Shown: positions 36,031-48,595 of the stretch, piece after piece
Numbering within the stretch: the stretch's first letter is position 1
Layout of the letters: each line of letters opens with the position of its first letter
Assembly: GCA_037039685.1 (NCBI GenBank)
Contig: JAWNGF010000012.1
Coordinates: forward strand, 992,001 to 1,056,000
DNA length: 64,000 bases
Source: Ceratobasidium sp. AG-K
Taxonomy: Eukaryota; Basidiomycota; Agaricomycetes; Cantharellales; Ceratobasidiaceae
Reading direction: 5' to 3'
Translations under genes and position numbers: made by a program
Notes under the pieces: generated by a model
The model's database searches: none
The model's input: only the letters and a program-made list of their open reading frames with translations
Told to the model about the DNA's origin: nothing

Positions 36031-38130
36031 CAATCAAGCTTATGTATACGCCCGGGCATGGATGCACCACCGAGCGGTTTTGTGTCTGCCGTCAATTAGT
36101 ATTATAGTCGCAATTCTCGGACGCTTAGGACAGACAGACAGGGGGTGTGAAGTGGGGGCTTCGGAATTACGCGCTTGAGGAATTCGGGTGTTGAGAGGTG
36201 GACAAGGAGACAGAGAGTGAGCCGGTTAGCCCTCCATGTCAATACAGCATGCGGAAAGTAGCGAACCCGCAAGCGCTCCAGGGGTAATGGATTGCATCCT
36301 TTCTGCCCTCAAGTGAATTGAGAACCGAGTTCAGGACACTCGGGTTGTAGAAGTGTCCCATTTTGGGGTAGGCTCCACTTGCTTAAGACAACGAAGTCAT
36401 CCTAATCGGGATTTATGGGTGATCACGCTCAGGCACCGTAGTGGCACAATTTTGAATGAGATCCAACCACGTGGTGAATCGGTGATTTCAATCTTGATTT
36501 CAATGCGGTCTTAACACATACGGATCTATCAAAGTTTGAGCTAGGGTGGGTTGGTATGAAGAGCCATAGTATTGTGACCCTTTCAAGGTACGAATCAATA
36601 AGGCGGAATCCCGTGGATGAGAATTGACGCATACCCAGGAATCATGCTGATGGAAGGGTGCAAGAAAGCAATACACGCGTGGGTAGGGTTTGGTTCTATT
36701 ACGCGAAGTTGCCCAGGTGTTGATACTCGGCACTATTGTCCACCGTTTACTCATGATGGCATCCTGAGTTAATTCTACAGTATTCATGATCACGGCGTAG
36801 AGAAGGCCTGCATATATACGGCATGGCATGTGCACTCGGGATGGTGGTATGTAAGACTATCACAACCGTCCACCACCCACTAACGACATTCAAGCTAGCA
36901 TGCTTACGCCAACACGGAGCCCAAAGATAATAGTTTCCCATGGGCGACTGAGGAACCAACCTTATCTTTCAAGCGGCTTCCAACCCCACTTGCCTCCTGA
37001 CTACTTCCGTCGAGCGCCGTTCAACCCACTTATGATGGCAAACCATATCAGTTTTTGTCCAGTTAACCGTTTCAGCGCCCAAGGTGACAATAATGGTGGG
37101 AGCTTTCCCATTTGGTCACGCACTCAAATCTGTCCGGCCACTCCACTTTGGCCACTCCATCTTGGCCACTCCGATGTGGCAACCGGGTAATGTACCCCTC
37201 GATCCATGTGGTTCCGATTCCTTTTCGACATTTTGCGTCTCACGCTAGCGCGCGCTGATATTTCATACTGTTTGCGCCCACGCCCCAAACACTTGGTCCA
37301 ACACAGAGCGAAATGGATCAAGCGGAGTATGCTGCTAGTGCAATCATTCTCGATTTGATGTATCTGGGCTTATCTTTGTTATCATAAAGGTGGCGGCAGT
37401 AGTTTATAACAAAAAAACCAACTGTTATTTCTAAGACATATTGTAGTTTTGGTGGAACCAAACCCAAGAGCACCCTCCGAAGTTCTCCCCCGGACTAAAG
37501 GACAGTACAAGTATCATTCTGACCCATGGATCGATCCGTAAAATCGATCAATGGAGCGGTAGCTGCCGTGGCGCGGCATCCATCGAGATTCAATCAGAGG
37601 TGATTTTACCCTCTCCCCTGTCCAATAGTAATTAGCGCCCACGGATTACCTGTTTTAATACTAGACCGGTAGAATGCCTCTCCATAAGTCTACCTGCCGA
37701 TTCTATGCGGTTGGGCACAAAAATGCTCCCATACACACACTTCAAATTAAGTTATCAACTGATTCCGTTTCTGATCTTACGCGTTTAGGGACGAATGGTG
37801 CTGGTACCCACCTTTGTAATTTAGTTGTTTACTGATTACGTGCTAGTCTCCCCCACGATTGATGGCATCTAGGACCGTGCGTATACCATCCCTCCGAGAA
37901 GTTTCTGATCAGTGTACCTAGCCGAGGTGGCACTAATTATGATACCAGTTGCCTGGTTTTGGACCCGCCTTTAATGACTTCGTTGTGGCGCGATCGCCGA
38001 AGACTCGTGACAGCGTTCCAATCGCGGTTCCGTATAACAAATCATTGGTTGATTGATAAATAGCCATGTGCCTCTGCGTCCAGTACAGTTTCTCATCCCC
38101 ACTTCAAAGTAACGCTTGACTCGGCACACG
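36031..38130. other. Intergenic, no gene seen; short tandem repeat
   Basis: 2.1 kb without a supported gene. At 37,137-37,180 the string GGCCACTCC recurs three times at 13-14-bp spacing. The rest is AT-rich and unremarkable. It should include the promoter of the GMC oxidoreductase. Confidence 0.45.
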
Positions 38131-40835
38131 ATGAAGCTCACATCGCCGTTTCCCTTGATATTCTCAATCGGTTTCGCATCGGCAAGTAATATCTTGCCGA
38201 GAGGCCTGGCTGGCAGCGGCGCCGACTTTTCGTCGCAGGCGTTTGACTATGTTGTCGTGGGCGGTGGCACGGCTGGACTTACGGTCGCCGCTAGGTTTGC
38301 TAGAGCTTGGCCCGCTGATATGAGTTTCGTACTGATCGCTGGCATACTTTAGGCTCTCTGAGGATCCAAACGTGAAAGTTGGGGTAATCGAAGCTGGGGA
38401 ATACCGACCAGACGACCCGATAATCAACACGCCAGGTAAGCGATTCCGGCCAGGGGCGCACGTGAAGAGGGCTAACCATGTTTCAGCACGAGCCTTTGAG
38501 TTGCAAGGCAAACCTGAATATGATTGGTTATTCAGCTCCGTCCCCCAGGCCAACCTCAACAATAGGGCTGTGTACTTGGCAAGGTTCGCTAGTTCGTGTC
38601 TGTGCCGTGGCTATAGCTCATCTGCTGTCTAGGGGCAAAGTCCTAGGGGGTTCCAGTGGAGTAAGTATGCATTCTTTCATCGCGAAGGGGACTTACCCTG
38701 CTCCGACTTTAGATCAACACAATGATATGGAACCGCGCACCTAAGGGTGAATATGATGGTATGTTACAATCTTCGTATTAATGATCGAAGGGCCTCTGAT
38801 GTTACTCGCCCCTTGTAGCATGGGCCAGTCTAGGAAATCCGGGCTGGACTTGGGACGGTAAAGGATCGTTGGATACCTGCCGTGCCATCTTGACTGACAT
38901 AGCCAACAGGGCTTTTGCCTTACATGAAAGCGGCCGAACGCTTCACTGAAGTCGACCCCTTCAGGTTGAACTATACGAACGCCCAACCTGGCGATATTTT
39001 CCCCTCTCAAGGAACTCAAGGATATGTTGGTTCTAGCTACGGATGTGCGTACAACTTGATTCCATATACACGCTTATCTTTAACCCTGCCGGATAGCATG
39101 GTATAGTGACGTTACTGTTCCCTATGGAAATTCCGTCAAGAACGTGGGTGTTCGACCCAATTTTAACCCAGTAAGTACTGGCTTTACAGCTTGAAGAATG
39201 CACGCAACCTAACTACTCTGAAATACTAGGATAGTGGCAACCCTTTAGGAATCTACAACCCTGCTTACGCGGTAAACGGGACCACCGGCAGGCGATCATA
39301 CTCTGCTAATACTTATTATGCGTACAATGCCCATCGATCGAATCTCATCGTTCTGACCGGAGCTCAAGCTACCAAGGTCACGTTCACTAATTCGACGAGC
39401 GGAGGTTTGACTGCGACTGGAGTGACGTTCGTCCACAACTCGACAACTTTCAACGTCCTCGCCAATCGTGAGGTTATCCTCTCTGCCGGTCTGTACCCCG
39501 TTACTACTAAATAGTTCACGTATCTGATGCTATTTCCTATACTGGTATACAGGCGCGTTCCAAACCCCGCAGCTTCTCGAGCTTAGCGGCATTGGCAACC
39601 CATCTATTCTCCAGCAACATGGCATTCCGACCCTCGTCAATCTGCCTGGTGTCGGCGAGAATTTGCAGGACCACTTGCTCATTTCGACTAATTACGAGTT
39701 AAAGCCCGGGTTTACGACTCTTGATATCCTGCGTAACAATGCGACCTATGCGGCTGCCGCTCAAGCACAATAGTACGTTCTCATTTGTCGTTGAAATATT
39801 CCCCCGAGACTGAAGGTCTGGCAGTGATGCAACAGGTGACGGGATTCTCGCATCGTTTGGCGCGATCCTCTCCTTTGTCAACCTCACCTCTATTGCAACC
39901 ACGGCAGAGGTCGCCAGCTTAACCGCCCAGTTCGATAGTGATACCGCCGCCGCGGGGATAACGCCACTTCAGAAAGCACAGTATAAGATTCAAAAGAGTT
40001 GGCTCAACAAGAAGAACCCACAAGTTGAAGTCATCTTTTATCCGGGTCAGTATTACAGATGCTCTTAATAGATTCAGCGTGCTGACTTGTCGTAGTGTAT
40101 TCCGGCAGCGGAGCTCCCAAAGCTAATACTTCCTACATCGGAATCCTTCCAGCTGGACAGCACCCAGTTTCGCGTGGTACTGTTGTATGTCCTTCGTCTC
40201 CCCGCATCGTTCTTTCCTCTAACCCCTGTCTAGCATATAAGCAGCTCGGATCCGCTGGCGCCTCCGTCGATCAATCCTAACTACTTGTCTAGCAAATTTG
40301 GTGCGATATCTACTATCCCATGTGGCTTGCCTATCTGACAACAACACCTTAAATTCACTTCAGATCGAGATGTTCTCGTTCAATCCATCAAGTTTGCTCA
40401 GAAAATTGCCCAGACCCAGCCTATAGCCTCGCTGATCGTCGCTCGCGAGAGTCCTGCTCCGGGCGTCACCTCAGACGCCGATCTTCTTGAATTTATCAAG
40501 GCCAACAGTCAAACTCTGAACCACGCGGTCGGTACGTACTGTAGACAAGTCATTTGCTCTCAAAGCGGCTAACTAGTTTTTTCTTTCAAATTTTAGGAAC
40601 GGCTCCAATGGCTCCAAGGGCTCTTGGTGGCGTGGTCAATGAGAATCTCAAGGTTTATGGTACCAGGAACGTTCGAGTGGTAGGTTGGACGGCAACTTTT
40701 GAATAACAACTATTTTACCATTTGTTTCCATAGATTGACGCCAGCATTTTCCCATTGCACATCAGCACTCACCCCTCCAGAACCGTGTACGGGGCGGCCG
40801 AGAAGTGTGCTGCTCTAATTAAGAACGGGCAGTGA
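38131..40835 (+). CDS. Secreted GMC oxidoreductase (AA3 family)
   Basis: Sixteen exons join in phase to about 622 residues: 38131-38294, 38353-38435, 38487-38583, 38633-38660, 38713-38758, 38819-38857, 38910-39048, 39107-39170, 39230-39488, 39553-39772, 39825-40045, 40096-40184, 40234-40300, 40364-40531, 40597-40679 and 40734-40835. A signal peptide precedes the FAD-binding Rossmann motif VVVGGGTAG (44-49) with E68. The GMC signatures RGKVLGGSSG...MIWNR and GAFQTPQLLELSGIG are present. The active-site pair is H559 in NHAVGTA and H602 near the C-terminus. Such flavoenzymes oxidise alcohols or sugars and supply hydrogen peroxide or electrons in lignocellulose attack. The exact substrate (aryl alcohol, glucose, other) is open. 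The exon 7 donor at 39049 (GTACAA) is the least certain junction. Confidence 0.9.
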
Positions 40836-41711
40836 ACGAACCTGCGCAATTTTCCCATGTACTACTAAGCGTTTGAGAACTCAGATGAATGACATCCAAT
40901 TGTTAGCCTCAGTTACACGCTTATCCCGAGGTCAAGTTACGCACGCTCCCCTGGTGCGAGATAATAAAATTATATACTACCAGCTGGCTCGATTGTGCAT
41001 ATCTCTCTAGCCCGCAAGAACGACTATGTTCTTGCTCGAGGGGGCTACGAAAATTTCACGGTGACAATGGAACACCTAGTGTACACTACACTACAATGGC
41101 TGCCAGGGCCGTCTGACAGTGTCTGAGATGGATCTCATACATGGTGTAGAGAGCGCCGATCCCCTCTCCTGCCACTATTACTGGCCTCGCCGATGATTGT
41201 ACCATGTATCACAACCACACAACATTGACAAGTCAAACATATATATGATTTATTAGCCCACAAGCTGACAAGTATGGCTGTGGGTTTGTATCCTTGGTGA
41301 GGTCGGAAACTATAGCCACTGATGGGAAGGCGAAATATCTGTAACGGCACGCGGCGAATATTACCGGGGCTAGAGCCGCTACATTTCTTGACATGGGAGA
41401 GGTTCTTAGCGAGTGAAGGATAATGAAGTCGCGATACCTCGGAGAGACCCTTGATGCATGCAAAATGTTTCTGAACTGCGAGTTACTGCTGGCGTGCTGT
41501 CGTGTTATAACTCGCTTCACCCATCAGACCTTATGCTTGTGCAACCCTTGAACGGGGCTCGATGGACAGATACAGCATATACAATAAGTACAATACTAGT
41601 ACACAACGGCAGGAATTCAACGTATACATACACCCAACAAAACACACGCAAAACACTACGTATACCTCCCTGGTCTCAATCCAGCACAGTCATATCACTC
41701 CGAAGCAAACC
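40836..41711. other. Intergenic, no gene seen
   Basis: 875 bp between the convergent GMC oxidoreductase and membrane-family member 2. No supported feature. Confidence 0.4.
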
Positions 41712-42764
41712 TCACCCCTTGATTCGCGAGTAGATATCGAAAAACTGCTGCACGAGCATCAGAATTGTCAGCATCTGACCAAACGACCACTGGTTCAGAC
41801 TACCAGCCACTCCGTTGCGTTGGATCATTTGTTCGACCGTGACAATCACGTATATCATTATTACGAGCCCATCTACCCCCACTATTAGGCCCAAGAGCGC
41901 GAGCATGCCGCCTGTTTCGGTTTTGGGTTTGTTCAACGGCGTGGTCATACCGTATTGTTCGGCAATACGGGCTTGCAGCTCTCGACCGTGCTTGACGATC
42001 TTGGACAACCATTGGACCATTCTCCAGACTGCAATGAGCAGCGGGATGATCGACTGCCCGAATACGCCAAGAGCGAACACTCTGATGTATGGGGTGCTGG
42101 GCGAGATTGACCTACCAAGGAATACAAACCGGGTTTGGAGGTTGGCTGTGCATGTCGAGAGTGGCGCCTGGTGCCTCTGGTGAGGGTCGCAGCCCAAACG
42201 ACAACGGGTCAATCCAGATTTTGAAGCCCCAGTATACCCAAAGGACAAAGTATACCACAGTGGTGACATTGAGTGAAAATCCAAGCGAGGAAAGCTACTA
42301 TCCGTCAATTTACATCGCGCACTCGAGTGATAATGACTTACGTGTAAGATATTGCCGGTCGCAAACGCTGTCAACATTGTTGTCAACATTGTCCCCACAA
42401 CCCCGTCGAATAAGCTAAGACCGTCTCCATTCTGCTGCGCAATGCTCGCCGCGATCAAGCCAATGGAGAGTATGAGTGTCGTGCGTGCAGTGATCCGGAA
42501 AACTTGGACGTTGGAAGGGAGAAAAAATGGAACGAACTGCAATCGTTTTAGTTATCGACTAGGGACAATATCAGTGTAGGAAGGACGTACCATGTGGAGA
42601 ACTGCTTGAACGTAGATTGCGGTGCGGACCCCGATTCCCTGGCCACCCATTAGCCCAGAATCCTATGTAGGGGATAAAATCACCAAAAGATCTGGATTGG
42701 AGACGATGGTGTTGCAAAATTCTGGCGCCCGCGTTAGACAAATGCCCGTGACATCAAGGCTCAT
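41712..42764 (-). pseudogene. Unrecognised multi-TM family, member 2 (frameshifted)
   Basis: Minus-strand exons 42764-42684, 42638-42591, 42536-42342 and about 42293-41712. It starts MSLDVTGICL and keeps EFCNTIVSNPDLL, an intron, then GIGVRTAIYVQAVLHM. The third exon has exactly 65 codons, as in the other copies. In the last exon the frame that encodes LGFSLNVTTVVYFVLWVYWGFKIWIDP and RPSPEAPG is out of register with the frame that encodes STCTANLQTRFVFLGRSI and the rest; two bases appear missing near 42,170 relative to members 1 and 3. The C-terminal block VTVEQMIQRNGVAGSLNQWSFGQ is intact. The intron present in member 3 before the last block is absent here. Function unknown. Confidence 0.72.
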
Positions 42765-43535
42765 TGTATGCTGTAAACTGTTGAGCAAAGACGCAACGCG
42801 TCGAGTAGGTGTGAAATGCGAGCAGTTGAATGTACAATCAACGCTACCAGAGCACCACTATAAAATGCAGAAGGCGAGTAATTGGATTAAGTTGAAGATA
42901 TGATGCTGCGAAAGCTCAACAGAGAATAACGGAGGAAGAGGGGATCCCCTATTATATGCACTGTTGACGTGAATAATATACGCCGCCAAGCTCAATCAAT
43001 CTCAATGAGACTCAAGTGGTCGATACCTTGAACCCCTGGTTGATATGAGAACACAAGGCAGAGCAAACATGCGTGGTTACCGCACAGGAAAAGTCAAAAT
43101 TGGCATTGCCCACGTCAAGAGCCAGGCACAGAATTCCTCGAGCTCAAGACTGAGGCCAATTGCAAATTAACTTGACAGGTTTATTCTTGTTATGGTCATG
43201 CGACTACTTAAGGTTTGCTAAATGAAGGGCGCAAAGGCACAAACCGGAACATCCCGAGCGTGCCCTCGCACTCGACTATTGGCCCGGATAATCAAGCTTG
43301 CGAGGTAAAAACAACCCACTGACCCATTATCGTCGCAGTAACCAACTAAGCGCATAGTTCATCTGCTACCGCCTAGCAAGAATTCTAAACTGAATACCCG
43401 CGACTCTGCTATCGCATCCATCAAATGATTTAATATTTATCAGTCTGATATATTGACATACATTCAGGGTATAACAAAATTGGGTACTCGCTCCTCGCTC
43501 CATACGTCCGGCCCAGCACGAACAAATGTCCCCCA
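42765..43535. other. Intergenic, no gene seen
   Basis: 770 bp between members 2 and 3 of the membrane family; holds the member 2 promoter. No coding signal or repeat recognised. Confidence 0.4.
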
Positions 43536-44715
43536 TCAAGACCTCACACCTACCGAAGAACTTGAATCACTCTCCGGTCCACTCCCGCGATGTGCACGCG
43601 CCAGCTCGATATCCTCTCTAATATTGCGATTATGCGCGGCCTGCTCCTTAATCCACGACCCGATATCGAACAGCTGCTGGAGGAGCATGATCATCGCCAA
43701 CGTCTGCCCAAACGACCACTGGCTCAATTCGTCTGCCACACCATTGCGCCTGACCATTTGCTCAATTGTGACAATCATGTACACCAGGGCTACGAACCCG
43801 CCCATGCCGCTCAGTTTAGTTCTACCCGGGCCAGCATCTGTCTGGTTTCAGTACGCATCAATAAAAAAATGAAAATGGACTCACTGATGCCATAACGGTC
43901 TTGCTGGGTGACGCGATATATCGCAGCAATCCGGGCCTCCGTTTCTCCACGGTTTGCGACAACGTGGAGTAACCATGAAATCATCCTCCGAATGGCGGTG
44001 AGCGACGAGATGATGTTGAGCCCGAATACGACGAGCGCGAATGTTCTAAGGCCGTTGTTGGTTGCCGGAATGGATTTACCCACAATCACGAATTGGGTGG
44101 CGATGTTAGCTGTACAGGCAGATATGCCCGCGTCGGGCGAGCCTGGGGAGGGCCGGAGTCCAAAGACCCATGGGTCGAGCCAGATCTGAAATCCCCAGTA
44201 CGTCCAAAAACAGAGGTACAACACCGTGGTCAAGTTGAGCGAAAAGCCAAGGGTGGAAATCTGCTTCTGGTCAGTGATAGCCACACGCTTCGGAGATGAC
44301 TCACATATCGTATGTTGACGGTTGCAAATGTCGTCATCATTGCTGTCAACATGGTCCCCAAAATCCCGTCGAGTAGGCTCAAGCCGGCCTTTTTCCATTG
44401 CACAAGGCTAGCTATAATTATGCCGATGGAAAGGATAAATGTCGTGCGAGCAGTGACCCGAGTAATATCAAAATTGCTAGAGATTAATGACGGGACAATC
44501 TACGGCGCATGAGTTATTGGATCGGGCGTGAAGAAGAACATACCATGTTGAGAAACGTCTGAATGTACGCCGTAGTCCTTACCCCAATTCCCTAACCATC
44601 TATTAGCCGCAGTCTCAGGGCGAAGTACAAACGCACTCACCAGGATATCTGGGTTGGAGATAATGGTGTTGCAAAAATCGTCGACCTCCGCTGGGCATGT
44701 CGCATTGAGACTCAT
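43536..44715 (-). CDS. Unrecognised multi-TM family, member 3 (intact reference copy)
   Basis: Minus-strand exons 44715-44641, 44591-44544, 44499-44305, 44260-43885 and 43837-43536 join in phase to 331 residues with no break, so this is the best model of the family. The N-terminus (MSLNATCPAEVDDFCN) has C7 and C15 and ends in SNPDIL. About seven hydrophobic segments follow, roughly at 27-46, 57-77, 83-103, 107-132, 165-200, 245-262 and 275-295. A loop SPDAGISACTAN lies between segments 4 and 5. The cytosolic-looking tail is charged and Ser-rich (GPESDSSSS). Conserved blocks are GIGVRT, SLLDG.LGTM, TYWGFQIW, GKSIPATNNGL and SQWSFGQ. No enzyme motif is visible. A receptor, channel or transporter-like role is possible; a 7-TM receptor is only a guess from topology. 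Confidence 0.8.
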
Positions 44716-45200
44716 AGTAGCTGGTTACAACTCAGAGCGACGTTGAGCTCGTTGGGCAGCCCCCCTTTATACACATAGGATGCCCCTCTGTGCGGTGTTT
44801 GACACAGGTGTCATTTGATCGGAATTGCGTGATATACGAGCCGATAAAAGGAGAATCCAAGAGGTGGCAACATTACCATTCAGTTGTTGTATCCCCACAA
44901 TCAAAGTCGTGGTTGGTCACAGCCACGTGATCCTGGAGATGCGGATCCAGACCACGGTCTCGAGCATATTTCGAATAAGTGCTTGTCGTCAAAGACAAAG
45001 GTGGACGACCGGTGGAGCGCACACGAGGCGGGCGGGTACCGCCGTAGAGCTTATTAATATTCTAGCAAATGACCCACCCGACCCTCCAAAACACACGTGA
45101 ATGTACCTAGCCAGATAGAGTAAATGTGAAATCCCGGTCATCTTAAAGCGGGCACGTCAAGATGGAACCGGCTGACCACTCTAGCGCTGCTAAATCAAAA
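44716..45200. other. Intergenic, no gene seen
   Basis: About 485 bp upstream of member 3, followed by the duplicated rho1 fragment. No supported feature. Confidence 0.35.
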
Positions 45201-45490
45201 CTTCTTTCGAACCATGGATAACAGCTTCATCTAGCTTGACTTCGCGGGGCCGCAAAACAAGCGTCACAAACCCAACCAGCTGGTGTCGCGCAAGAGTTGG
45301 TAGCCCTCGCTCGATGACTTCTTGCGGGAGCTACAACGATATTAGCTCGACTCCAAGCAGTAGATGTGCTCACCTGTTTGAGAGCGCAGTCCATAACACA
45401 TATTGGAACACCTCGCGAACACCCTCTCCGAATTCGACCAATCACCCGCGAGGGCGGCGCGCGCCAGCCTTTGTATTATGCCATAGCAAT
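45201..45490 (-). pseudogene. Decayed rho1 3' fragment, copy 1
   Basis: The minus strand aligns by eye with exon 5, intron 5 and the start of exon 6 of rho1 (49.3-49.5 kb). Matches include GCGCGCC, GGAGAGGGTGTTCGCGAGGT, the donor context CAGGTGAGCACA and CTCCCGCAAGAAGTC. Reading frame still gives [11 protein letters not shown] but carries substitutions, and no upstream GTPase exons are present. The 3' flank from CTTCTTTCGAA (45,201) is shared with two more sites at 47,177 and 49,048. Confidence 0.7.
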
Positions 45491-45731
45491 CAAAATTCAG
45501 CGCATATATTCACGATTGCCTCGGATTCGCCGAATAAAATAATAAACTAAATATTCAAATGAAAACACGCAGCAGTCTCGTGGGTTTAATCCCGATGCAT
45601 TCCACGCATTAGCATACACGCAGAGTACAGAGAGGCGGAAAATCCTCCCTGAAAGCAATCCCACTACTCGCCCCGTCAAGCTCGACCAAGGCATCTCAAT
45701 TGTACGCAACTGAAGAGGCCTTGCCACATTA

Positions 45732-46729
45732 TCAGCCAATCTCGATATCCACTGTGTCTGCCCCCGGCAACACAGGTCTTTCCCTGACCACCTGGTAATC
45801 AGGCGCATCTCGTTTCCGAATCTCCGACCAAAGCTCGAATATAGGCAACCCAAGCGACAACATCGGCATCACCTGACCGTACGTCCACTGGTTCAAATCC
45901 CTTGCCCCGACGTCCTGATATATCCTTTGTTCGACGAAGACAATAATGTAGGCCAAGATACCAAACAGGGCCACAACAGCTACTTTGACCCGACTGAGAT
46001 ACTCTGTTCTTGGTTTCAGTTTAGCTTGAGAACCAAAGAGAGGGGACTTACTGTGTCTATTCCAGTCATATTGCAATAGCATTATCATCGCAGAAAAGCT
46101 AGTCATGAGAACCACAATCAAGTGAACCGACTGGGTATCCATAGTCTCCGTTGACTCGCCCTTGCACACCGAGCTGATTGCATCTGTTACCAACAACCAA
46201 GGCACAAAAGCGACGAACCACCCAATGAAGGCGAAACGAGGCAGATTGTTAAGATATGAAATCTACCATGCCCTTCAGCCTATATCCAGCAGGATCCTCA
46301 CTCGGAGGACGACTCACAGAACTCATGTTAACTATCGCAGATACCCCCATCATGAACTGGATCGCGCATCCCACGGTCGCATCGAGTGAACTCAGCCCAG
46401 GTGTCCTCCACTGCGAGATGCCTGCTATGGCCAGGATGGTGGCAAGAATGAAAAGCCTGTGTGCGGTTGCCTTGAAAATTTCTTGGCTGTTGGGCAAGCA
46501 CCAGGGGAGGGCCTGCGAGTATACCAGCCATCAGGAAGAGAAGTTGAAAGAATGACGGGACATACCAAGGTGATTACGACATGAACATATGCGGCAGTTC
46601 GAACCCCAATGCCCTATCCATCTATTAGTTCAAAAATCGTCCGACGGAGAACAAACCCACCGATATGTCTGGATTCGAGAAGGTGGGCCTGCAAGGGGTT
46701 TGCGTATCCGTAGTCACGTTGAGGCTCAT
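45732..46729 (-). CDS. Unrecognised multi-TM family, member 4 (subgroup B)
   Basis: Minus-strand exons 46729-46661, 46613-46566, 46512-46318 and 46262-45732 give about 280 residues if the last exon is read straight through. Exons 2 and 3 have the same lengths as in member 3 (48 and 195 nt), and the SNPDIS / GIGVRT intron is conserved. The N-terminus (MSLNVTTDTQTPC) is shorter, with one cysteine pair position lost. The second half differs more: PRFAFIGWFVAFVPWLLV, then VVALFGILAYIIVFVEQ and the block ARDLNQWTYGQVMPML. A 27-nt stretch with a GT donor lies in the last exon; splicing it out also keeps frame, but that is shorter than other introns here. Function unknown. It lies in a 1.9-kb duplication with rho1 fragments. 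Confidence 0.72.
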
Positions 46730-47176
46730 AGTACTCGGGTGTGATAGGGGGTCAAGGCCAGCTTCGGGCCTCGCTCAGACCAGATTTAGCTGCCCAGAGG
46801 GGTGCATCACCAACGCCAATCAATCCAGTGTCCATCATGGATCAGTCTCGAAACGTCTAGCAGGTAGCTCGGGTTGTGAAATGCGATCCCGAACCGGATC
46901 GGAAGGAAATTGCGTTGGCGTGTCTGGGTGATGCACCACTGAAGGCAAAGGCGCAGCGTGCTCTGATTGGACAGCAAGAACGTTGGGTCGTGGACTGATT
47001 ACAAAGCCTTGAACGCCAAATGAGACAAAACAGTCCTCGAGCTACTCCTGGTCGCCGAGTTTGATAGCCAACCTAGGCATCATGTCCGCCTTCAGCATGT
47101 GAAATCCAAACCGTGGCAAAGCGAGCACGCCAAGACTCAGCGGCTTATGGCGCGGACGCTTGCCAAATCATCGAAG

Positions 47177-47470
47177 CTTCTTTCGAAACCAGGACTGCAG
47201 CGTCATCTAGCTTGACCTCGCAGGACCATAAAACAAGCCCCACAAACCCAGTGAGTCGATGTCACACAACATTCAGTAGTCCCTGCTTGACGACTCCTTG
47301 GGGGATGTGCAACGGAATTGGCAAGATTTCAAGTAAGAAATAAATTTGCTCATCTGCTCCAGCCGCCGCCCGCGTTGCATATTGGAGCACCTTGCAGATG
47401 CCTCCTCCGGGTCTGACTAGGCGGTGGCGCACCAGCATTTGTGTTGCGGCACGACAATCAAAATTTAGCG
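47177..47470 (-). pseudogene. Decayed rho1 3' fragment, copy 2
   Basis: Same composition as the fragment at 45.2 kb: a 3' flank beginning CTTCTTTCGAAACC, then sequence matching rho1 exon 6, intron 5 and exon 5 (GGTGCTCCAATATGC, ACGCGGGCGGCG). The intron donor is mutated to ATGAGC, so it could not be spliced as in rho1. More diverged than copy 1. Confidence 0.65.
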
Positions 47471-47600
47471 CATACATTCACGATTGCCTCCAATTCGGTG
47501 AGTAAATAAAGAAACTAAATAGATAAATACACAATCCAAAGCATCATGGAACAATCTTGTGGGGTAACCCCAATAACTTCAACATACCGAAGAGACCTTG

Positions 47601-48595
47601 TCACGGAATATTTCCGAGCGCGGGATCCTTCATGCCGGCACCCGACGACGCAGGTTCGTCTCTGGTCGCCTGGCTACTAGGCCAACACAGCTTCCAGACT
47701 TCCGACAAAAGCTCAAACATAGGCAAGGAGAGCAACAGCATCGGCAATATCTGACCGTACGTCCACTGATTCAGATCCTTCGCCTCGACATTGATGTATA
47801 CCTTCAGTTCGACGAAAACCATCATACTGAGCAGGTAAACAATCAGGAGCGAGGTGGAGGGTTTAATTCCGGAAGGATCGGAACATTCTGTTCTTGGTTT
47901 CAGTCCTGTTTAAGAACGAGAGGGGGGAGGGGGACTAACCGTCTCGCTTCCAACCAAACCTACGTGCAACTATACGACCATAGCGAAACACATAAGGGGG
48001 GGCCTTCACGATAATCCAGAACCACAAGAGATCTGCGAGCATCTCGAAGCGTACAGGTGCTACCACCACCCGGGATATATAAGCGGCCCACCACCCGCGG
48101 TAGGTAAAGTCAGGCCCCGACTGGCGATTGTCCTCCTGCCAAGCCCGTTAGCCTATACCCGCACTCCAACAAGGAGTGACTCACAGGGCACATGAGAATC
48201 GACCCATACATCCCCATCATAAGCTGAATAGCAAATGTCGAAGTGGTGTCGAGCGGACTTAACCCAGCCGTGCTAGACTGCCAGATACTAGCTACGGCCA
48301 ACAGGATGGAAAGGATGTGAATGCTGCGCCCGGCTGCTCGGAAACGTTCAGCCTCGTTGCGAAAAGAGGATAGGAGGACCTAAAGTTGTGCCAATCGTCA
48401 GGTGGGGCCGTCGAAAGAACAACAGGATGTACCAAGGTGACCGCTATGTGAGCGTACAACGCAATTCGGACTCCGATACCCTATCCATCTATTAGTTCAT
48501 ATCCATCCATCAAAGAACAAACGCACAGATATGTCTGGATTTGAGGCGACAGGGCTATTAAAGCCCTGCGCATATTCAGTCGTGTGGAGGCTCAT
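47601..48595 (-). pseudogene. Unrecognised multi-TM family, member 5 (subgroup B, frameshifted)
   Basis: Minus-strand exons 48595-48527, 48480-48433 and 48379-48185 match members 3 and 4 in length and phase (48 and 195 nt for exons 2 and 3) and carry SNPDIS then GIGVRIALYAH. The following exon is broken: one frame runs to a TAG near 47,970, and the neighbouring frame carries the expected ARRFGWKRD block, so one base seems missing or added in the C-rich run near 48,002. The final block, VFVELKVYINVEAKDLNQWTYGQILPML, is intact and ends at 47,601. It is closest to member 4, from which it lies one duplication unit away. Confidence 0.65.

Noticed and set aside
12320..40835. A secondary-metabolite or catabolic gene cluster (transporter, GT8, pectate lyase, GMC oxidoreductase)
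   Set aside because: No backbone synthase or pathway regulator is present, the genes are spread over 28 kb on both strands and are separated by housekeeping genes.
43536..44715. Calling the membrane family G-protein-coupled receptors because of about seven hydrophobic segments and a DRYG string
   Set aside because: The DRY string lies after the fifth segment and is not conserved among copies. No GPCR family signature is visible, so only a neutral description is supported.
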